A DNA stretch of 31,342 nt, from the NCBI GenBank assembly GCA_019648995.1, contig BLXT01007728.1, positions 832,652 through 863,993 on the forward strand, written 5' to 3'. Position numbers and translations under genes: made by a program. Below, piece after piece: positions 1 through 13,200 of this stretch. This DNA is from Plakobranchus ocellatus (lineage: Eukaryota > Mollusca > Gastropoda > Plakobranchidae). Under the pieces are notes generated by a model. It saw nothing but the letters and a program-made list of their open reading frames with translations, was not told the DNA's origin and searched no databases. Position 1 is the stretch's first letter; each line of letters starts with the position of its first letter.

Positions 1-2479
1 AAAAAGAATCTTGTATCTGATGCAACAATCTCTACTTGCACTACACAAATACACATCCTCTCAAGTAAACATTCTCACATATACTGAAAGAAAAAAATGT
101 AATTTCCACTTATTTGTGTCATGAAATAGCATATTGATTACATCTTTTTTTTCTTTTGGGGGACCTCCAAGTTAATTTCTAGGATGTTGCTTATGAAGAA
201 GCAACAAAAATAACCAAGATAAGTAAAAAAATGATGAGGAATAGAAGCTGTATATCTGGTGCCCCCCCACAAAAAAAAAAAATAAAAAATAAAACAACTT
301 TGCTCTACAAAAAAATTGAAAAAAAAAAAAAAATGAGAATTCTTATCAAAGCCTGATAGACATCAGTCTTATGGGGTCTTGGAGAAACAAAGACCAGTTC
401 CAAGAGCCAGAAATTGGAAACAACATAGCTTTTTCCTTGTTTGTAATACGTTGCAAAAAATTTTACATTCATGTATCTTAAGACAAGATCTAATATTTTC
501 AAGAATCTGCAGCAAGTTAATCTACGAAAAAAAAAATAAAAATAAAAATGAGTGATTCCCAAGTTTAGTAATCCAGACATTTGATGTACAGGAGCAGGAA
601 ACTAGATGCTCATCTACCAATTAATCAAAACTAAGTTATGGAAAATGTCATGCATCATGAATACATTTCCTAGAAATAATATTAGACAAGGTAGTTTTTC
701 TTATAGCTGAAAGCCCCATACATGGGAAACAAATAAGCAATAAACAGAATAAAAACAAAACAACAACAAAAAAAAAAACCAGCAGTGATTGATCAAGCCT
801 GACACGAGGCTTCACAATTTTTTTTTTTTTACCACACAGACATATATTTCAGCAGAGATAGCACCTGTCATCTGCAGTTCCCATATAATAAGATTAATAC
901 TCTTTACTGATGTAAGCAATTCATTTTCATTATGAAGTTAAACAGTTACAATCTTCCTATGAAGGATGCAGCTTGTCATTACATCTCTAGAAATCAAGAT
1001 TGTAAATTTTGATGTAATAATGACAAAATCTATTAAATTTATTTTCAAATGATTGCGTTTAAAAAATTGCTCCTTCTTTTATTCTCACTTACTTCCTTAT
1101 ATGATGCAGCCCACACTGAGCACTTTTGAATCTCTACATTTAGAATTATAAAAAAGGGAAAAATTTATTGTCCCTCTTGTTGATGATCCTATAAAAATTT
1201 TGTGAATCAGTCTCTTTTTTTTTTACCCCTGTTCAAAAGAGCATTTTGATTTACATTCATACATTTAATACATGAAATTTTTATTTTAAAAAAAAGGGCA
1301 AACTTTCTTCATAAAATTACGATGTATGTCAGCTCATATTAACTAAATAAATTCCAGGCAATACTCTTGTACCTATATTCACAGTCAAATTTATAGATAA
1401 TGAGTTACTACACAAAAGTCTGCATACAAAAAAGTAAAACCACTGAGGCTTTTTTTTTTTAACAAAAAAGAAAGGTAGATTTTATTTTACATGGTCATTT
1501 CATGCTCTTACATGCTTTTCACAATTAAATATCCCTTTTGTTCACTGGGTGGAATTTGAAATAAAGGAATAGCAGCTTTAGATGATCAATGTAGCATTGA
1601 AAATGGAGGGAAAAGAACTTGTCATAATGAAGTCAAGCACAATGATCTTAACACAATACTATGTCATGCGCATTATTCAAAGTGCGATCTTGTTTCATTT
1701 CAATACTTAAAAAAAAAAAAAAGATGTTTGACCTGAAAACAATTCTAACACAGTCAAAGATGAGCAACAGTAAGGAAATACATGCAACTACTATTACAAG
1801 AACACCACCACCCAAAAATCTTCCTCCCGCACATACACACAAAATACATTCTCAGCCTGTTCATCTGACTCCATGAAAATATACGACTTCATTTTTTTTT
1901 TTTTTTTTATTATCCTTTGATTGAAACATTACGAAACGAGGTGCAATTTCCTACCTAAATTTCTAATTCAGCCTTTTCAGAGCATACACAACCATGTGTG
2001 TAATTCGTGGCAGATATGGAAGAGGATCAAGATTCCATATCTGTGCAAATACAAATACAGTCATCACAATACATGTCATCCACATGGAAATTATATACAT
2101 CCTGTTAAAAAAAAATTTCACTAAATTTTCATAAAATTCATGACTTAACGACATTTCATTTTCTCATTTTGAGAAAAAAACAAATGTGTACATTCATCAC
2201 AAATTAAACGTTTTTACAGCAGCAGCAGGTGCTGAAATAATAAATTCTGGATGCTTGTTTGAGTTCTCAACCAAACAGTGTTAATCCTTGGAAACTGGCA
2301 GCGTTTGATATCATTTGATAGTGTATGAGGAATGCATTATATGCTGCACGAAAACTCTATCTCCATGGCCGATTTATTCTGCAAAACTATCTTCATGTTT
2401 TTACGACATTCCACATAACTGCCTCTAAACTATACCACATTATCAAGCATTCATCTTAAACATCACACAAGGAAAAAAG
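1..2479. other. AT-rich 3' flank, no gene seen
   Basis: Long A and T homopolymers occur (for example near 266-290, 312-333, 818-831, 1709-1725 and 1892-1909). Open frames here are short, poly-F/K rich and start on no recognisable domain. The stretch could include an extended GTPBP1 3' UTR or intergenic DNA. Confidence 0.5.
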
Positions 2480-2768
2480 AAAATGAGTTCCAGCACCACA
2501 CGTCATTTACATACACGATTCATATATATATATTTTTTTAAAAAGCCCTTGAAAAAAAATATTATATCAACACTTAATTTATTTTGTTTACAAACCTCAC
2601 ATCTAGGAGCCAGAAAGCTCAGACCTAAAATGAGTTCCAGCACTATAAATCATTTACAGACAGGATTCATATATTTTTTTTAAAAGCCCTTGAAAAAAGA
2701 AATATTATGTTAGGAATTGATTTATTTTGTTTACAAACCTCACATCTGAGAGCCAGAAAGCTCAGACC
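2480..2768. repeat. tandem duplication, ~147-bp unit, two copies
   Basis: Copy 1 (2480-2626) and copy 2 (2627-2768) both start AAAATGAGTTCCAGCAC, run through AAAAGCCCTTGAAAAAA and TTTATTTTGTTTACAAACCT, and end AGCCAGAAAGCTCAGACC. Differences are small indels and scattered substitutions. Each copy carries AATAAA on the minus strand. Confidence 0.9.
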
Positions 2769-5320
2769 CAAGCATTCTCAATACAAGTCTAAATGAGTCA
2801 GAAGTTGCATTTTTTGATTATTTAAACCACTGATACAAGCACATAGACTGCATTTCATAAACTTTACAAAGATGAAAAGCTGGGTAAAGGTACAGTGATT
2901 TTTTGTAAATATATTATGGCTTTAACTTTCTTTAGAAAAAAAAAAGAAAAGAAAAGAAAAGAAAGGAAAAACAATTTACATTCCTATGTCTCGAAAGTGT
3001 TTATACAACAACTGACTCAATAAGAATAGCCTCAAGACATGTTATGTAGATGTTAAAACTTTTCACCATTTATCTTACAAGGCCAAAAAATAACATGCTC
3101 TAAAATTAAAACAAGTACACCAAGACTCTGACACATTTCATAATATCACCCAACACCAAAATATACAAGCAACCCTTTGATGTAATAAAAATCATTGTAT
3201 GCTCACATTTCAAATGGTTAACAGAGAAAGAAAACAGCAGAAATAGTCACAATAAATGATTTTTTTAAAAACAAAATAAATTTTTAAAAAAGGGGGAGGG
3301 GGGAGAAAATTGCACCAGATTTCATTAAAATCTGTGTGATAAAATAAATTTCACTTAAAAGGCTGGACTCTTTTCAATGGAAAATAAAATAATATAATTA
3401 TTTAGTTTTTAACAAAAACTAATTGAAGGCAAACGATAAAGAAAGTTGAGGGTGCAAACCAATCTCTGCATTATTAAAGAAAAAAATTTGCAACTTAATT
3501 TGAAACAGATTAAAAACAACAATCTTTGGCCATAAGCTTAACTCCAAGACTGATAGAGATATGCAATGGAGCTTAGGTGCATAAACTTAAAGACTATATT
3601 CGATAGCCTTAATACTGAGCTGTATTACTAAATTCTGCATAATTTGGAAGGCAGAAAAACAAAGTTTTAAATATGTGCGAGCAAAAACTCTAAATGATCT
3701 TCATTTGACCAAAGCCAGATCTGACCAGATTGCATGTTATTTATTAAAACTTTTAAGGCAGTTACAAGCCATTGGGATTTTTTTTTTAAAAGGCCATTTC
3801 TAAAAATAATCTATAAAAATTTATTGTTTTTTTTCTTCTAAAAATAAGAGGATTAAAATGAACTGAATAACGCACTGACATAGAAATACATTTAATTTTT
3901 GACAAAGAGTCTGAAACAGAGAAATGCAATGTGTATGTAATAAGAAAAAACTGCATACCTTTAGAATATTCAATGCTAGATAGGAAAAACAAAATTAGCT
4001 TGGAATCAGACATGAACAACATTTCACAAAAAATTTGAATATATCCGATTTCAAGCTAAAGGATTGAAAACTTCACCTTATTTCTAATGCAAAAGTTTAC
4101 AACAAAAAGAACCTAACAAAAAAAAACCCAAAAATCAACAGCAAAATAACGTTCATGAGAGGCTTTTTTTTTTTAATCTCAAAGACACACAAAAAAAAAG
4201 AAAGAAAGAAATAGAAAAGAAAAAAAAGATTCAGGAAACTTACATTAAATGTCTGTGCTTGTTTTTGATTTAGCAGTAATTATTGTCAGGTCAAGCAACA
4301 ATCAAGTAATATCATTGTGGCCTTTCACATACTACAGGGGATCAACAGATCTGGTTTTTCTATTGAAAAAGTAAATATCTACTGTGATAGATAGAGAAGA
4401 AAAGATAGTAGTTTGAAATGAAAAGTGTGGCTTGTCAGAGAAACCTATTCCATGGACATAGCAGTGCCCTGTGATTTTACAGCAGAAACGACAGGCAGCA
4501 AAAATTCATGAAGAAAAAAAGTTACAAACATTACATTTTTTGATTACATGAATGACGCTCTCTTACTCAAAAAAAAATATAGATAACAATTGATTTCTTT
4601 GGCTCATAGATTTCAAAATTTGCCCTTAAATTTAAACGAATTGTGAATGCAAACTCAAAACTAAGCCTGATTAAAAATAAGAGCAAATTACATTTACATG
4701 TGTTTTGTAAGTAAATCAGCATCTCAAAAGATTTTCTTATTTGTTTACATTTTTTCTTTTATTTAAAAAGAAAAGTAGCAAAGAAGGTTGACAGGCAATT
4801 TTACTTAAAAAGAAGTAGACAAATATGATGAAAAATCATACAATCATAGGCAAAAATAACAGAGTAAAAGAACCAAATTAAAAAAAAAAAAGTCTCTCCT
4901 TTCTCCTTGTTTTCTCCATTTACTCATATAAAAAAACAAAAGGTGGGGAGAAGATATTCATCAACCACTTCATGGGGAGAAGTGATGAGACTTTACTAAT
5001 TTGATACAGCTTGGCTCTGTGAGATGATAACTTGAAGCAGTGAAGACACATTTCAATTAGGCCACTAAGATCCATGGGACATGCATGAGGCAATCAATCT
5101 TTAAAAAAGAAGACTATGAATGATTTTAAAAAAAATTGTTACGCTGGTTTTGCTTTTGTCCTTTTTACCCTTAGAACTTTTCTCCCTTTTGAAATTAGTT
5201 TGGAACAGCAGGCTCTTCAGTAAATCCTTCATAGAGCCATCCTTTTGTCCTGAAGAATTTTACAGAATTTACAATGTTTTTTTTTTTTGCCGAAGAAAGA
5301 GTAACTCTTGTCACATAACT
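2769..5320. other. AT-rich sequence 3' of GTPBP1, probably partly 3' UTR
   Basis: No coding frame with protein-like composition. It contains A-rich simple repeats: AAAAG units at 2936-2970 and AAAG/A-rich runs at 4188-4230. The part next to the stop codon (about 4750-5320) is the likeliest 3' UTR. Confidence 0.45.
4758..4763 (-). promoter_or_regulatory. first AATAAA poly(A) signal downstream of the GTPBP1 stop
   Basis: On the minus strand this is the first canonical AATAAA after the stop codon, about 560 nt downstream. The surroundings are A-rich, so it could be chance. Many more AATAAA hexamers occur between 4.7 kb and 1 kb, and the true 3' end cannot be fixed from sequence alone. Confidence 0.3.
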
Positions 5321-5916
5321 CTATGTTGCTGCAACTGTTGCTGTTGTTGTGGATGGTGATTTTGATGAAGGGGATGATGGGGCAGGCTGTGGTAAAGACG
5401 ATAATGACGATGCTGCTTGGGCTGCTAACCTTGGTGATTCCATTGCTCCAGGCTGCTGCTGACTCTGAGAATTATTGGCTTTGTTTTCTAATGAGAAATT
5501 AGTTTTGTCAGGAACAAAAGTGTTCTCCTTGCCTTCCCACCCACTGTCATAGTCTGACATCTTTTTTGCCCGCCGGTTCCTTTTGCTGGCTTTCTGGGGC
5601 TCATTTTGTGGATTTGCAGAGTGCTTACCGCTGCTGCTATGCCCTCCAGATCCACCGCTGGCTCCCTCTAAGTATCCCTTTTTGGCTGAACGCTGATGAC
5701 GGGTATTCTGAGCAACAGCACTGACGTGTGGGAAAAGGCGTGTGATGTTGCCCACAGCTTTTGTCCTGCCCTCACGGAACACCATCCGCATATCTGGCTT
5801 GAGATACTCTGGATTTTTAATAAAACGAAAACGCACCGTTGCCTTGTCCCCCGTCCGAAGATGTTCTTCAGTCATGCTTAGGATGGTTGCTGTCTGACGC
5901 ACTGAACCCACATGAA
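5321..5916 (-). CDS. GTPBP1: GTPBP1 coding exon 10: end of domain III and low-complexity C-terminal tail
   Basis: The acceptor is a long T tract followed by TTGCACAG. The split Val codon continues as [14 protein letters not shown], then [19 protein letters not shown] and [11 protein letters not shown] (ending near residue 538), the conserved end of barrel domain III. Residues about 553-680 form a tail rich in Ser, Gly, Gln, Asn, Pro and Lys, with a basic cluster KRNRRAKK, and the protein ends TVAAT before TAG (5323-5321). Vertebrate GTPBP1 also ends in a poorly conserved, probably disordered tail of similar length. Confidence 0.95.
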
Positions 5917-8900
5917 CTGTGCAACATGGGAAAAAAAAAATTAACCACAGCTTATTATGACACTGCAAATAAAGGCAAAAAATGGCAGCCTTGTCAATGC
6001 TGGCTGCTCACTTCTTTTTGTTTAAACATAGCTTATAGCTGTCTCCATGAAAATCAACTTCTTTCATGACACCGCACCTATCTAAGGAACAGTGACTCCT
6101 TCCTTGATATAATTTTTGTACTGAATTTTTGTCTTCTCATTTTGTCAGCTCATATGACAGGTTTTTTTTTCATGTGCTTTATTTAAATCCTGGCATAGGC
6201 GTACAAAATGAGATTAGACCAACTGGACTCTCATGCTGATAGTGATAACTTCTCATATGTCATGAGACCAGTCAAAAAGAACATGTTCCATCCTGACTAT
6301 TTCAGATCCATGACCGGCACTTAAATTATTTTGTTCTGCAAAGGTAAAATGCTGGATAAAGATATACTGATTAACCTTTTGAGCCCTGTCCACCAGTATA
6401 CCGGGGGTAAACAAAATGGTGTCCATGCCTAGCCACCAGTTTACCAGCGAGTTTATTTAAAAAATAGCCAATCAGGAGACACCCTAGAATTTTCACCTTT
6501 ACTAACATTCAAAATGGTTGCAAACCAACTGGCATGGATTTCATGTTAATGTTTCTATGTGTAAAGCGTGGACATTTTATCATGGAAAGTGGTGGTGAAC
6601 AGCCAGGCCCATCTGAGGCAAAACGTAGAAGGACGACATTGTTTACAGCTAACAAAATTATGGATCAATTCGAGGATTTTTCTGGAAAAAAAAATAGATT
6701 GTGAAAATGATGAGGACTACCCTGACAGTGACTTAGAAATTATTTCGCATAATGAATCTCTAGACTCTAATGATAATGTACATCTAGATAGGCCTAGACC
6801 TACAGATCTAGAAACAGCTCAAGGTGGGCGTGTCCCTTGTGCGTCTGGGTACACAAACATTGAAGATGAAGGGTGGAATAAACAATTTCAGCCAAATCAG
6901 TCAATATTTGATGATTCAGGTTGTGGCCCAAGAAACAACAGAGGCAATTGATTTTGCTAACTAATTTTGCTCCAAAGTAATAGGCAATTATATACCATGT
7001 ACCGAGATCATAGGAATAATGCTGGAGAGGCCAGGATGGACAAGTTTTAGGCTCTGGGGGCTCAGGGTTCAAAAGGTTCTGGGCAAATATTTAAAAAAAT
7101 AAACGACAAAAAAGTTTTTCAGAACTTTTATTTGTGATCAAGAACTCACTGTTCTAAAAATTCTTAGTGAAAAATCAGTATGCCTGTACAAAGTAAACGT
7201 TAAGATATGAAAATTTAAAGTTTGTTGTAAGACATCTGTGATAGGAAAGCCCTGAATGTCTGTTGTGTGGGCATTTTGCAAAATTTGATAGCATTTGTCT
7301 CCTATTTTCATGAAAAATTTATAATAAAAACTGTTTCCTACATTTTTAAAATAATTTATTTTTTAAATGCAGTATTATAAAGATTCTATACTGTTGTGGC
7401 ATAAAAATATAAATACACCTTGCTTTAAAGCATCAGTGGGATCGTTTCAATAGGGCCATTATATCTAACTACAGTTATAAGAAAATAGTACTTACTAAGC
7501 TGTTTAACTAAGGGGAATAACACTGTATTTTCCTTTTAATGCATTTGTAACTTTTTGGCAACAGGTATAAACACATGGATTAAAAAAAAATTATTTTTTT
7601 TTCGTTTGGGTTGCTCTTTTTGTTAATAGGACAAGTGAGAAGCATTGGCCTCAGGCTGTGTCCCTGACTATCTCTCCTTGACTGTTTTTTGTTGTTTTTT
7701 TTCATTTAAAAATACTTTACTTTTTTTCACTCTGCACTTTGATCTCAAAATGATATCAAATGTATCTTATGGGCCAAGCATTTCTATCTGGAAAAATCAT
7801 TGCCACTAATATGTAGATGGATGTTTCCAGCAATGTCCACAAAGATTTCTATGCCACCACGTTGTCAAAGGAATAAATTCTTATGCTCTCTTTGATTGGG
7901 TGAAGCCAGGAAGATAGATCTACTGTGGGTCTTTAATATTATTTGTTAAGGAGTAATATAAAAATTTTGAAAGTTTGTTCAACAAATCGTCACCTCAGAA
8001 TTACCTTATGCCATCTCCATTTTTTGCTTAAACGGACTTATTTACACCAAGAGCAACAACTAGTCCCATTTTATATATTTTAGAAATATCATTGCCGAAA
8101 GAAACTCATAAATGGAGAAAAAGACAAGTTATAAAATATTTTTTGTATTGTAACAATACTGGTTTCCAAACTTTACACGCGATTTTCTCCAAACAAGGAA
8201 ATGTGGAGATAGCATAAAGTAATTCTGAGGTGACGAAATGTTAATAATGCATTGAACCAAAAGTATTTTAGTAATACCAATTAGTAAAATAAGACTAACA
8301 CTGACACTTAGAGTAAAGATCAATTTATCATCAAATGTCCAAAAGTTCTAATTTTGCTTTATGTTCCCTACATTTCTTGTGATACCTATGCAGAAAAAAA
8401 ACCTCCACAAGTCCACATCCTTCTTACATTCTCGTATAGCTTCCACAAATTCCGATGCCTTGTTTTTGTTGACACTATCTTGTGTTTGTATGTCCATGTG
8501 GAGAGACAAATAGAGCTGAGCATGGTCAGCCTCTAACACTGATTGTGTTAGTCAGGTGTGATTGGCCTCTAAACTCTCACTGCTAATGAGGCAGTCCAAA
8601 TGATGCACACCTTGCGTTTAACAAATTTTACACAATTCTAATAAACTATAAGACTCTCTTGTATGAGCTTTGAAAAGCTGAAAACTCTATGTCGACTTTG
8701 TGCCAATGAACAAGCATAAAGAGAGTTCTGAAGGCAACGAATTTTCCTTGTGATAAAACAGAGCTGAGAAAAATTTGAGCAGCCCAAAAATGAAAAATTT
8801 AAAGAAACTTAAAGTTTGCAGGGAAATAAGTTTTTATCAATGATAAATTAACAAAAAAAAAAATAAAGTAAAAGACAAGATCGTCTCTTATAGAGCACAA

Positions 8901-10194
8901 TTTATCAATTTATTTTTGTATGTAGCCAGTTTGTGATTTTCATTAAATCTATGAAGATATAAGACCTTTAGTGTAGCCAGCTATGACTGACATGCCCTAA
9001 TTGAGTCATGCTCATGTTAGAGATCATTTCTTTTGAAAAATGTTTTGCTGATTTGGAAACTCACCCATAGCCTGGTACTTGACACTAATGGTTGTTGGAT
9101 GATGCAAAACCAAAATTTCCCCCTCAAACTCCCAGCATGCTTGTGGCTCCAAGCGGGGAGACACCAAAACCATGCCTTTTCGTATTGAGGCTCTCTTGAC
9201 CTGGATGTATTTATTGAAATGTAGAACAAAAGTTTAGACTGGCATCAATTTTTTTTTTTTTTTTTTAATTTTTGCAATATGTTATAGAGGACATAAACAT
9301 CTACAAACATATGTAAAGTAGTTATAGAAATTGTTATAGAAATTACATTTTGAAATAATTTTAGAGTTTTGGCATTTTATCAATTAGACATTTTTTGCTA
9401 TTTTTCTTTCTTTAAAACTTATGACAGTACAGATCTACAACATGAAGAAAAGTCATTCAAAGATTTCAGAATTATTTCAAATAAAGCAACTATCAAATCC
9501 TTAAAATAATAGGCAAAAGCCTCTCCATGCACATGAGTGTCATAACAAGAATGCTTATTAAGTTCTGGTTTTTCTTATGCCTTATGAGCATGAGTTCAAT
9601 GTAGGTATTCTTTCCAAGCCTGGAAAACCACTTATATATTTTTCTTCTTTTCATTGCTTTTACAGATCACCAGTTAAAGGAAAGTAGGAAAGATTTCTGA
9701 TTATGCACACATACCAATATTTCAGAAAAATAATAATTATGAAGAAATAAAGACAATTTAGTCAGCTGCAGACAATTTTAAAAATATTTACCAAAAATTA
9801 TGAGCACTTCCAAATAATTTCTTTCAAAAACAAATTGTCCTTTAAATTTTTTTGGAAAAAATATGGAACCCCATTTGATGCACTCTTGGATAATGGTGGG
9901 CTGAGTTTTAGATGGTCAGCTCCGATTCAGCAAAGACTTTTTAAATTAAATGCAAGCGATGTACATAAAGTGTCCCGTTTTTCATGTCATTCAATGCTCA
10001 TACTGTGATATGACAGGTTGGTTAGCAGTCTTGCTTTCATACTTTAATATAAATTTACTTCTCTTATGTGTATATTTGGAAGTCTTCCCAAAAAGTCTTT
10101 TATGGAGACACAGATCATCTCCTTAAAATACTTAGTAATGGTGATCTCATTGCTCTTAGAATAAATGTTTACAGAGGACTTTATTTTTAGCAAG

Positions 10195-10234
<40 letters not shown>

Positions 10235-13200
10235 AAAACCAACCCTTAAATGCGCTCTTGTTCACCAAATACCCAATAATAGCACAGTATAGCAGTGCTC
10301 GAGTTCCAACAGTATGGGCCCAAAATTTTCTCTCTAGAGATATACTCATAATAAAGATTATGCCATGATCCAAAGCAAACGGTTTGTAGATTTAGATTTC
10401 AGGCTGATTTTGGACTACTGCATTAATATTAATAATAATAATAATGGACTCAACACACACTGGCTAATTTTAAGAGAAAAAGGAAAAATTTCAGGCAGAT
10501 ACTTTGGAAAATGATTAAATAAATTTTGAAGATGTTGATAATGGAAAATGTCTATTCTGGACACCTTGAGGGACGATTTTGCATCAATTCCTCTCTCTCT
10601 ACAGGAAATACAATATAATGAGAGTTTCAAATGCAAAGCATGTGATTGCTGTGCCCTTATTTTTCATCATGATATGTTCCAAGATTTCTAATTTCCAAAA
10701 AAAAAAGGAAAAAAACTCCATAAAATTAAATTTCTATGCTTTACTTACAGATTTATTACTTTTTAAGTGGAATAACAGCATTCAATTGGGACTATTTACG
10801 TGCAAAGGTCCACCTACCAGTAGCAAACCATACATATGGGAATTCAGATGATCTCAAAGAGTAAAAAAAAACAACTCATTTGATTCATTTTTATGGATAA
10901 GTTTTGATCCTTTACCCTACGACAGTTTTAAAAAATATTTTCTTGTAAAAATGCTTCTGCTTTATTCATAAAATTCTTCTGTCACACATTAGAAAATAAC
11001 ATCACATCAACATGTGAAAAAGATAAGAAAAATATGATTGGTCATTCAAATTATATATATACAAAACAATCAGGGCGTACCTTTTTGAGAGCAAAAGAAG
11101 CAGTCTGACCACCACGTACTTCCCTTACTGGCATCCTTTTCCGATGAATGCTTTTAATGGGCAAAGGCTGAAACTGGCCTAGGTTATCTGGCCCCAGCAG
11201 AAGTGTGTCGTTGAGTTTGATATACCCTTGCAACAATGTTCCCGATACAACAGTACCCACACCCTAACAAGAAAAAACAACAAACAAAAAACAACCAAAA
11301 AGAAATATTATAAAATACATCTTGCTCATGCTCAATCATGGATTTCATTAGAAAAAGCCATTTTCATTAACATTTTTGGGGTAGTGTAAACAATGCTCAA
11401 TGAATTAACATTCATAGAAAAACACACATTCAAAACCAATAAAGGAACAATAATACACTTACAGGTACAGAAAAAGTGTCATCGATCTGGAATTCTGCTG
11501 GTTCTGAGGAGTCACATTTGTGTCGAGTAGAGAGCAGATTCAGGAACATCTTTAACAAATCAAGATTGGAGCCTGTCACATTTGATACTTGAAATACAGG
11601 GCACATCCTGCATGATGTAAAGATACAGATTTTTTAGGGATCCAAGTATCCTTAGCAATGTGACATTTCCAATATTAGTTAGCAATGCAAATGATTTAAT
11701 TTTTTTCTAACTCAAGATATTCCTTAAAGGTGGAAAATGAAATGTTCTCTTTTACTTTTCCAATTTTTAAAAGGAGCTAGATGTTAAATTGATGAAAATG
11801 TTTCTTTTTTTGCTGCTTTGGTTTCAAGCTTCTCACAACATTTTAAACCAAGGTTTCATAAAAAAAAAAAAAGGAAAAAACTTTCTTCAGAATAATTTTT
11901 TTCGTTTTTTTTTTTGTTGTTAAAGAGAGTGCAATCACCTGAAATTCCCATTTCAAAAATGTTAATTTTTCAATACAGTTTTGCTTCAGAGAAAAAAAAA
12001 ACAGCCTTCACTTTATTGATAAACAATAAATCACCATTATACCTTTGCAATGTGTAAGTACACAATTCTGGACAAGTGAAATGAGTTTGCTTTCGGCACT
12101 TGAAAAAAGATACCTGACATTTTTATCTTTTCAAATCCACTTAAAATTTTCCAACAGTGAAGCCAATGTTTAAATTTTAAATCAGTTCTAAAGCTTAAAA
12201 GCAGACAAACACTGATCAAATCGTAGGACCACGCCATTGCCTTGTCTAGGCTTGACTTGATTGGAAATATGAGTGACAAAAATTGTTACGGTATGAACAA
12301 TAATAATAAAAATTAATAAAATCGACTTCATTTCAAGGGTAAGAAAATGAAAAGATACAACCTGTTCTTATTCCTAACAACTTTTTAAAAAAGTCTTTCA
12401 CCTTTCTGAAGTAAAATTTGTTGCAGTTACTACAACATCATCCATGCTCTGGACGAGGACAGGAATTTTCCTGCAGCCTGGTGACTTGAGAATTTTATTC
12501 AGCAGCTTGATGGTCTCTTGGAGAACATTTGGTGGGCACATGTCAATTTTGGTGATGACAACAAACACAGGTACATTTAGGGCCAATGCCAACCCAAGAT
12601 GCTCTTTTGTCATTCCAATCACACCAGCGTTGGCTCCAATCTAAGCCACAACAAGCAAAAAATAAACATCATTTAGACAAAATCTGGAGAACGTCAGCAA
12701 CTGGATAAAGTTAAATTTCAATAAGCAATAAAAAAAAAAATGAAAAAAGAAAAGCAAAAAGTTGTCAACTTGGCTTTTTACCCCCTAATGCAGAGAATTT
12801 TGACATAACATTATCATAAAGCCAGAAAGTGACTTTTAACTGCGTAAGGCTAATGCTTGATCTAGATATTAAAAAAAAAAAAAAAAAAAATTACGTTGAA
12901 TAGAAAACAAGGGGGAAAAAAAATTTTAAATGTGAAGTGAAAACATACGAGCAGGCTTACCATAAGCATGGCAAAGTCTGGAGCATGACCTGTCATACCA
13001 AAAACAGTTGTCTTTAAATATCGTTCATGACCTGCCAAGTCAATGAATGTGATCACCTAGGGAAAAGAAGTTCCTTTGGTTTATGCCAGTGCCTTTTAAA
13101 TCCTGCAATACTGAAACACTTGAGGTAGAGATGCTGACAAAAGTTACATTTCATCATGCAATGTGTGCTTGACTGGACAATGGTATCAAACTATTAAAAT

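Noticed and set aside
9017..9229. Long minus-strand frame over exon 9
   Set aside because: The GTPBP1-matching frame is a different one, bounded by AG/GT sites. The long frame is a shadow.
10044..10373. Minus-strand open frame with a poly-Val run
   Set aside because: It is the complement of the (AAC)n microsatellite and has no domain.
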